Part shown: positions 57,695-64,000 of the stretch, in pieces
How the letters are laid out: the number at the start of each line of letters is the position of its first letter
How positions within the stretch are numbered: position 1 is the first letter of the stretch
From: Galeruca laticollis
Lineage: Eukaryota; Arthropoda; Insecta; Coleoptera; Chrysomelidae
NCBI GenBank assembly: GCA_963921935.1
Contig: OY998180.1
Location: 87,045,139 to 87,109,138, forward strand
Length of the DNA: 64,000 bases
Reading direction: 5' to 3'
The notes under the pieces: model-generated
Database searches by the model: none
Told to the model about the DNA's origin: nothing
What the model saw: only the letters and a program-made list of their open reading frames with translations
Program-made: the position numbers and the translations under genes

Positions 57695-58276
57695 ATGCTC
57701 ATGTCAAAAAGCCACGACATGAAATTGGAGAAAATCCTCCAACTTGTCAAGATTCAGAACACCAACCTCACAACTGGGGCTTGGAAGATCCTAAACTCTA
57801 AAAAAGAGGGACAGGGAACTATCCTCACGATTGGGATCGATCACCAATCTGGGGAGGCACTGAAGGCAGGAGGTTACGCGCTAAACTTCCGTTTTGGGCG
57901 TATCCCTGTTTCGGGACTGGGAAAGAAAAAGAATCCCGCGGAAGATCCAAAGGACATGGAGATACCCTCCACAACCGGAACCTCTGGAAAAGGGGAAAAA
58001 GGCGGAAGCTTGACCTTGGATTAGCCTGAGATCTCCTCCGGCTCTGCTGGGGTGACTGGGGATGCGGAGATTGCCTCTACATCCCGGGAAACTGAGCAGA
58101 GCAGCCTGGGGGTCGAAAGTCTGACTCGTGATCAAGAAACCTGCTCGAACTTCGAGGAAGATATTGCCATGGTGGTCGAGGAGGGTCAGGGAGAGACAAA
58201 GGAGGGGGATGAATTGTGGCTGAGTAACTCGGCATCTTTTATCCATAATAATTCACCTTCACGTTCACGAATGTAG
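57695..58276 (+). pseudogene. Non-LTR retrotransposon ORF1 fragment with DUF4780-like domain
   Basis: The segment LEKILQLVKIQNTNLTTGAW then ILTIGIDHQSGEALKAGGY matches the DUF4780 domain found in ORF1 proteins of some insect non-LTR elements. A single stop at 58022-58024 interrupts the frame, which continues in a Ser/Glu-rich tail to 58276. The N-terminal part is missing. ORF1 proteins bind the element RNA. The following ORF2 overlaps or abuts its end, as usual. Confidence 0.72.
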
Positions 58277-58670
58277 CACAGAATAACCTGCATCACGCGA
58301 AGGGAGCTTCAGCCGTGATTGCAAGACTACAACTGGATACTGTACTGATCCAAGAACCATGTATCAATAAAGAAGGCCAAATCAAAGGTTTGGCATGCAA
58401 GGATTCCAAATTGGCAAGTATCTCCGCGTGCCTGTGTAATCATAAGAAATAAGGTAAAATATATTTGTGTTTCAGAATACGTTTCACGGGACCTTGTTCC
58501 AATCATGGTTCAATACAACATTGGGGGGTATCGACCAAGACATCGTCATTGCCTCTGCCTAATTCGCTGGATATGGGCCGATGACACGGCCAGAAGTACA
58601 AGAGCTGGTGAGACACTGCATTAGCACACGGCTGCCAATTATAATTGGTTGTTATGCCAACGCACACAAT

Positions 58671-59050
58671 ACCGTGTGGGGTAGCACTAATAACAACGCA
58701 AAAGGTGAGTGTTTATTAGAATATATCTTAGCAAGTAACCTTGAGACCTTAAATGTGGGGACAACCCTCCCCCCTGTCACTAGAGGAAGAGGAGAGGTCC
58801 TGGACGTAACAATTGTTAATGTTGCTTCTAAGAAAAATGTAAAAGATTGAGCGAGCCATCACCGTGTGGGGTAGCACTAATAACAAGGCAAAAGGTGAGT
58901 GTTTATTAGAATATATCTTAGCAAGTAACCTTGAGACCTTAAATGTGGGGACAACCCTCCCCCCTGTCACTAGAGGAAGAGGAGAGGTCCTGGACGTAAC
59001 AATTGTTAATGTTGCTTCTGAGAAAAATGTAAAAGATTGAGCGAGCCATC
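58671..59050 (+). repeat. 190-bp tandem duplication inside ORF2
   Basis: ACCGTGTGGGGTAGCACTAA begins at 58671 and again at 58861, and the copies differ at only about two positions (AACGC/AAGGC, TCTAAG/TCTGAG). Each ends in GAGCGAGCCATCAC. It is recent compared with the decay of the host gene. Confidence 0.92.
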
Positions 59051-59423
59051 ACTTTCCAACCATTGCATCATCGAATTTAGGATAGAGGTAAGTACCACCT
59101 CGATTCCTACAATCCGAAATCCTAGTAATACTTATTGGTCTCTTAACAAGACCAATCTGATGGACAATTTGGAACAAGTCGAAGTGAATGGGGTAAATCA
59201 CCCGCACTATGGCCTGGAACAAACAGTCGAACAGATCAGTGAAGCAATAATGGAAGCTTTGCATTCCAGTTGCCCACTGTCAAAAGCTCGTTCAGAAAAG
59301 GACGCTCCTTGATGGAGTGAGAACCTGTCAAACATCAGAAAAGAGTTCCGTCGGCTCTTTAATAGAGCCAAACGTGACGGTAATTGGCAGAGGTACACTG
59401 AGAAGCTCACCCAGTACAATTAT

Positions 59424-59575
59424 GGGTTGAGTGGAGGAGCATTTTCTTAATGGAACTAGGTGTCATGACAGAAAATGAACTCCGCCCTTTATATTCAATT
59501 GGTACTGCTACATCATGTGTCAAATTTAAACAAAATGTAATTTTGTTATTTGAAAATAATAAAGGCGTTTATTAC

Positions 59576-59628
<53 letters not shown>
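59424..59628 (+). mobile_element. 3' end of another non-LTR element with (TTA)n tail
   Basis: The ORF2 reading stops near TQYNYG and resumes after 59632 with IRKANRLSFQAFCEKI. Between them lie a short coding-like tail (MTENELRPL), an A/T-rich 3' region with AATAATAAAGGCG, and a (TTA)n tract at 59571-59628. This is the look of a 5'-truncated retrotransposon or SINE end. AATTA occurs at both edges as a possible target duplication. Confidence 0.6.
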
Positions 59629-59629
<1 letters not shown>

Positions 59630-60222
59630 TAATTAGGAAGGCCAACAGGCTTAGTTTTCAAGCCTTTTGCGAAAAGATCACTTCCACTCACACAGCGGCC
59701 AGACTACATAAGGTCATGGCAAATGAGAGAACTAACCCCAAATGTCGCTGAAAAGGCCAGACGGATCCTACACGTAAGGTGAAGAGGAACAATCGATTCT
59801 TCTTCTTAGAACCCACTTTCCAGGCAGTGAACCAGCAACAAGCACTGAAATAGCAATGAATTACACCAAAAAATCCCGCAAGGAAGATTGGGACATTGCT
59901 AAGAAAATATTTACCAGAGAACGGTTGGAATGGACAATAAGTACCTTCCAACCATATAAATCACCAGGAGTGGATGGATTATTTCCAGCACTCCTGCAGC
60001 AGGGGATAGAGGAGATTCTTCCTCACCTGCTGAAGATTACAAGAAGCAGTCTAGCAGTGGGTCTAATACCTAGAAAATGGAGAAGGGCAGGGGTATCCTT
60101 CATACCAAAGATAGGGAAAAAGATGGGACTGATCCCCGATCTCTTAGACCCATCTGTCTAACATCGTTCCTACTCAAAACGATGGAGAAAGTAGTGGATA
60201 ACTACTGTGATGAAATCCTATG

Positions 60223-60485
60223 TTTTGTTATTTAATCACTTGTAATATATAATATTTCTTCTAGCTTATATTTAAAGTGCCACCCTGTATAAATATTTCT
60301 TTAGAATGGAGAATGTTCACTTCCTTTGTAAGCTTCTAAAAAATATAAGGGTCGATTCAGGTACCTGCTATTTATAGATTTACTCGTATTATCTATGTTT
60401 GTATTTTGAAAGATATTGCTTCCAACAGAATAAAACGCACTTTCGAGTACAACGAATCGTTTTATTTTCCTGCCGTTACACTACA
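60223..60485. mobile_element. Probable solo LTR with 4-bp target duplication TATG
   Basis: TATG lies at 60219-60222 and 60486-60489. Removing the 263-base insert and one TATG restores the reading frame across the RT (VDNYCDEI to ENLENIPFHKCQYAHRAG). The insert has a TATA-like stretch, an AATAAAACGC polyadenylation-like signal and no coding potential, which fits a solo LTR. The parent family was not found in the window. Confidence 0.6.
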
Positions 60486-61883
60486 TATGAACAGAGAATC
60501 TGGAGAATATACCATTCCATAAATGTCAGTATGCCCACAGAGCGGGTCGATCAACTGAGACGGCTTTGTATTAGCTGACCCAAGTCATCCAGAGAATTCT
60601 GAACAACAAATAAATCGGAATGTGCGCATTCCTGGATATATCTAGGGCGTTTGACAATACAACTCATGTATCTGTCAAAGAAACACTAAAAAGGCGAGGA
60701 GTAAATGAAACCATTGTAAAATGGATGTATGAGTTGTTGACGACGAGGATAGCTGAGACACAGGTGGGGAATCAAACCACCTCAGTTAAAGCCACTTGGG
60801 TGGCACCTCAAGTGGGAGTGATATCTCCCCTTCTATGGAGCCTCGTAGTAGATGAGTTACTTTACAGGCTAACGGAGCTTTGCTTCGAATGTATGGGCTA
60901 TGCTGATGACATTGTTCTAATAGTCAGAGGCAAGTTCGAGAGCACCTTGTGTGATTTATTACAAAAGGGCCACATAATCATTGAGCAATGGTGCTTGTCA
61001 GTGGGGCTAAACATTAACCGAAACAAGACCCTAGTAATTCCGTTTACCCGGAAAAGAACACTTCCAGCCATGAAACCCATAGCCTTAAACGGGGAAATCA
61101 TAGAATCGAAATCAAAAGTTAAATATCTAGGGATAACCCTAGACAGTAAGCGTCTGTGGAATAAGCATGTTGAAATAACAGCTAGTTAAGCAATAAGAGC
61201 TTTGATGGCGAGCAGAAATCTAGCTGGTAAGTGGTGGGGCTGTAACCCAAAAATACTGCGATGGATGTACGCCATGATTGTGAGACCAGCAATTACGTAT
61301 GGGGCAATAGTTTGGCATACAAAAGCAAGTCAGTACAGCACGAGGAAGACCCTCGACAAAGTTCAAAGGCTTGCCTGTGTGTGCATCACTGGAGCTATGA
61401 GAACGTGTCCAACTAGGGCACTTGAGATCATTACAGATCTCACACCTCTACATCTGATGATACAAAGATCTGTCCAAGAGGCAATTCTTAGAATATCTAA
61501 GGAAGGTTTAGGCAATGAGAGTATTAAAAATCAGGGAGCCTGTTCCTCTCTAACAAAACACATCTCATCAGCGAGCGAATCTTCCCAGTGACGAAATGAT
61601 CAAGAAAGTAAGTTTCGAAAAGAATTTCACTACGATGCTAAATACGAGGAGAGAATGGGAAAGGGAATACACCACCCAACCTCTAAAAGAAAACACCATT
61701 AGATGGTATACGGATGGTTAAAAAAAAAACCACTGGAGCAGGCGCTGGAGTATTTGGGCCTGGCACTAGATATTCATTATCGTTAGGCTCCTCTTCGAGC
61801 GTCTTTCATGCAGAAATACTTGCGATTGAAAGATGCGTGGAAATGAACATAGAAAGAAACTATCAGAAATGTGACATATCGAT

Positions 61884-62601
61884 AATAATTGTAATTCGAA
61901 TCAACTTATTAACTGTTTATAAATTTTGTTTGATGAGTAAAAATTGATTTAAATCCGTTTCTAAGGACCATATGTTAATTGCTTATATAAACTCTAATGT
62001 CAGCAATTGTAATTAAATGATTACAAGTAGTTTGGGTTTTATGATGTTTATTGATTAAAATTTATTTTCTCGCGAAGAGAATGTTCAGATAAGACTGTTT
62101 CTATTTGAGATATTGTGAACGACTGACTGTGTTTTTTGTTTTTGTAAGTCTGCTGGGAAATTGCCCTAATACAATTTTGCCGATAGCGGCGTTTTCATAG
62201 TTTTGTTGTTGTTGTTTTTAACATGCAGTGGTGGGATAAACATAATATTTAGATTATTTTTGAATTCAAATAATTATAGAAACCAAAAATACCTTTAAAA
62301 AAGAATGAATTGTCGTACCGAACACCACCCTTTGCATCATTGTACTTTATAATCATTTTCGGCTTGTTGGTTATTTCATCACTGCTGTCATCGTCATACT
62401 TGATCCAGATTGAAAGTACATTTTTTCGTTTACTCGGGATGTATGACACTAATGTAAATTCTTTTTAATACCGAACATGCTTGAACCGACTAATCTAGCT
62501 GTCAGAAAGGTATTTCCTGCCCGTTATTTTTTATTGTACTAACCTCTGTTACTATTTAGGCTTTACATAAAAGTATGATAGTGAATAAATTTCGTCTAGA
62601 C
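61884..62601. other. No recognisable gene
   Basis: AT-rich spacer. The retrotransposon ends abruptly near 61883 inside RNase H, and nothing assignable follows. Confidence 0.45.
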
Positions 62602-62892
62602 AAGATGGAACGCAATATGGTAAATTATTTTCATTCCACCTTTTACCCAACATATTATTATATAGGTACCCACTAAATTTTGTGAAATGATTTACTTTTC
62701 TCACAATAAAAAATACACATTTTATTATGGAAAAGTAGATTTCTTCAAAAAAATTAAGTTTTGTAGAACATATGAAAAATCAAAATTATTATACATTTAA
62801 TTTTGCCACCAAATGTAACTTTAGTTTTAACTTCGAAAAAAGATGGCGTTGTACGGTTTCACAACACAGTACAGCAGATTGCGTTCCATCTT
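62602..62892. mobile_element. Possible MITE with 15-bp inverted ends
   Basis: AAGATGGAACGCAAT at 62602-62616 is the exact reverse complement of ATTGCGTTCCATCTT at 62878-62892. The ~290-base interior is AT-rich and non-coding. Target duplications could not be confirmed. Confidence 0.4.
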
Positions 62893-63465
62893 TTCTGTTC
62901 TGTGAACTAAATAGAATTGAAGTAGCGACATATGAAGAACGATACGGAGAAAGAAGTAGGGAGTCGGTATGTGAGACAAATTAATAGTAACACAAAAGGG
63001 TTAAATCACACGGTCGTGTGAGTAAAGTTGCAAGAGAATGTTCGTTATAATGGTGATCAGTGAGTACTGAGTTTAAAATCTGGTGAAATAAGGTGCAAAA
63101 AATCTTTGAAACTTGGCCTGGTAAACTACAATAGTAGTCAGAAATCATAAACCAAAAACTAACACTTTTTAATTCAAAATAAGTACATTAAAATCGGTTT
63201 TTGATTATTAATTGTTTGAACATTGTCGACTGAAGTAGACGTATTCAACTATATTAGTAATCTTAATTTGACAACGGTAATGTCAAAATTAATAGTTTAT
63301 TACATACAAATTTACAATTGAATCGTACAGATGGATTATTGTTTGATCTTCAACCGCACTAAGATCAGAAGGTAATCATGAATTTAGTAATTTCGAAAAA
63401 ACGTTATATTTCGGCTTTATAAAGTAATCAATAGTAGCGACTGTATATCTCTACTTTGGTATTAC
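62893..63465. other. No recognisable gene
   Basis: AT-rich sequence leading into the terminal tandem repeat. No feature identified. Confidence 0.45.
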
Positions 63466-64000
63466 TTGAATACTGACTAAGAAACGGTATGTTTGACTTA
63501 GTAATTTAGAAACGATTAGTTTCGACTTGGATTACACTAGAGACTTTGAGTACACCCTTGACTCGAATACTAACTAAAAAATGGTATGTTTGACTTAGTA
63601 ACTGAGAAACGATGAGTTTAGACTTGGATTACACTTCGAAACGATGGGTTTCGACTTTGAGTACACACTTGACTCGAATACTAAATAAGAAACGGTATGT
63701 TTGACTTAGTAACTGAGAAACGATGAGTTTCGACTTGGATTACACTTAGAACCGATGAGTTTTGACTTTTGAGTACACACTTGACTCGAATACTAACTAT
63801 GAAACGGTATGTTTGACTTAGGCACTTAACTTTACGTAGAAATGATGAGTTTCGAATTTTTAGTACACTTGACTCGAATACTAACTAAGAAACGGTATTT
63901 TTGACTTAGTAACGACTTAGTAACTAAGAAACGATGAGTTTCGACTTGGATTACACTTAGAAAGGATGAGTCTCGACTTTGATTACACACTTGACTCGAA
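63466..64000. repeat. Tandem repeat of ~90-120 bp units running off the window
   Basis: TTGACTCGAATACTAACTAA-like unit starts lie at 63466 (diverged), 63558, 63669, 63781, 63869 and 63991, so unit length varies from 88 to 122 bases. Inside each unit a shorter motif (GAAACGATGAGTTTCGACTT) repeats twice, giving a nested structure. The array continues beyond the end of the window. Confidence 0.88.

Larger units (their letters stand above)
58270..61883 (+). pseudogene. Non-LTR retrotransposon ORF2 (endonuclease, RT, RNase H), heavily broken
   Basis: The endonuclease opens with QNNLHHAKGASAVIARLQLD and QEPCINKEG. Later IIGCYANAHNTVWGS has Tyr where relatives have the catalytic Asp, and a duplicated block follows. 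The RT has PYKSPGVDGLFPALLQQG (59950), AHRAGRSTETALY, FLDISRAFDNTTH (60632), GYADDIVLIV (60895) and KVKYLGITLD. Its thumb and connection region has WMYAMIVRPAITYGAIVW (61262). RNase H starts WYTDG near 61704 and is cut off near 61883. Stops and frame changes are numerous. Two foreign inserts lie at about 59424-59628 and 60223-60485. The RNase H places it in the I/R1/LOA-type group; the exact clade is not decided. Confidence 0.85.

Noticed and set aside
1..64000. tRNA or rRNA genes.
   Set aside because: No cloverleaf or conserved rRNA stretch was recognised. The only tRNA-like match is the copia primer site.

Overview
This is an AT-rich stretch of animal nuclear DNA, almost certainly from an insect. 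I base that on the element types: jockey-like and DUF4780-type non-LTR retrotransposons, Penelope-like elements, a copia element primed by an internal half of initiator tRNA-Met, mariner/pogo transposons with TA targets, and a remnant of the Polinton-type F54H12.2-like capsid gene. I cannot name the species. I found no host gene I would defend. Nearly everything recognisable is mobile or satellite DNA, mostly decayed and heavily nested.

Layout. 1-2779: decayed jockey/CR1-type reverse transcriptase, split by a 1.76 kb fold-back element. 2780-7363: mariner-like transposon whose minus-strand transposase is split, at a TA, by a 2.9 kb pogo/jerky-type transposon (3883-6800). That pogo element encodes a nearly intact transposase with a PHD-like zinc finger displaced by a frameshift. 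7664-12329: a chain of (AT)n tracts alternating with three diverged satellite monomers, a second mariner-like element with ~0.5 kb inverted repeats, and the 3' end of a retrotransposon with a restriction-like endonuclease. 12330-25893: a satellite array of 39 monomers of ~347 bp. 25894-45066: fragments of jockey-like gag genes, three Penelope-like insertion complexes with characteristic inverted copies, and an LTR element of the Ty3/gypsy type (36350-45066) holding a jockey-like ORF1 that in turn holds a Penelope-like element. 46245-50611: a degenerate copia element with both LTRs. 53600-54850: a Polinton-like capsid remnant next to a tiny membrane-protein ORF. 57695-61883: a DUF4780/RNase H non-LTR element carrying a tandem duplication, a foreign (TTA)n-tailed insert and a probable solo LTR. 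62602-64000: a possible MITE and a ~110 bp tandem repeat running off the window.

The most interesting signal is in the satellite. Each monomer carries, on the minus strand, what looks like a type I hammerhead ribozyme: a CTGATGA core, a short helix II, GAAAC, a very short palindromic helix III (CATGCATG) and a two-part helix I. The three diverged monomers at 7.7-8.6 kb have the same element with compensatory changes in helix I. The Penelope-like elements in the window also carry hammerhead-like motifs with a short palindromic helix III (ACAATTGT) in their 3' regions. This suggests a ribozyme-bearing satellite (a retrozyme-like circular-RNA replicon) living beside the reverse transcriptase that might copy it. 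The fold is read by eye. Activity and mobilisation are inference.
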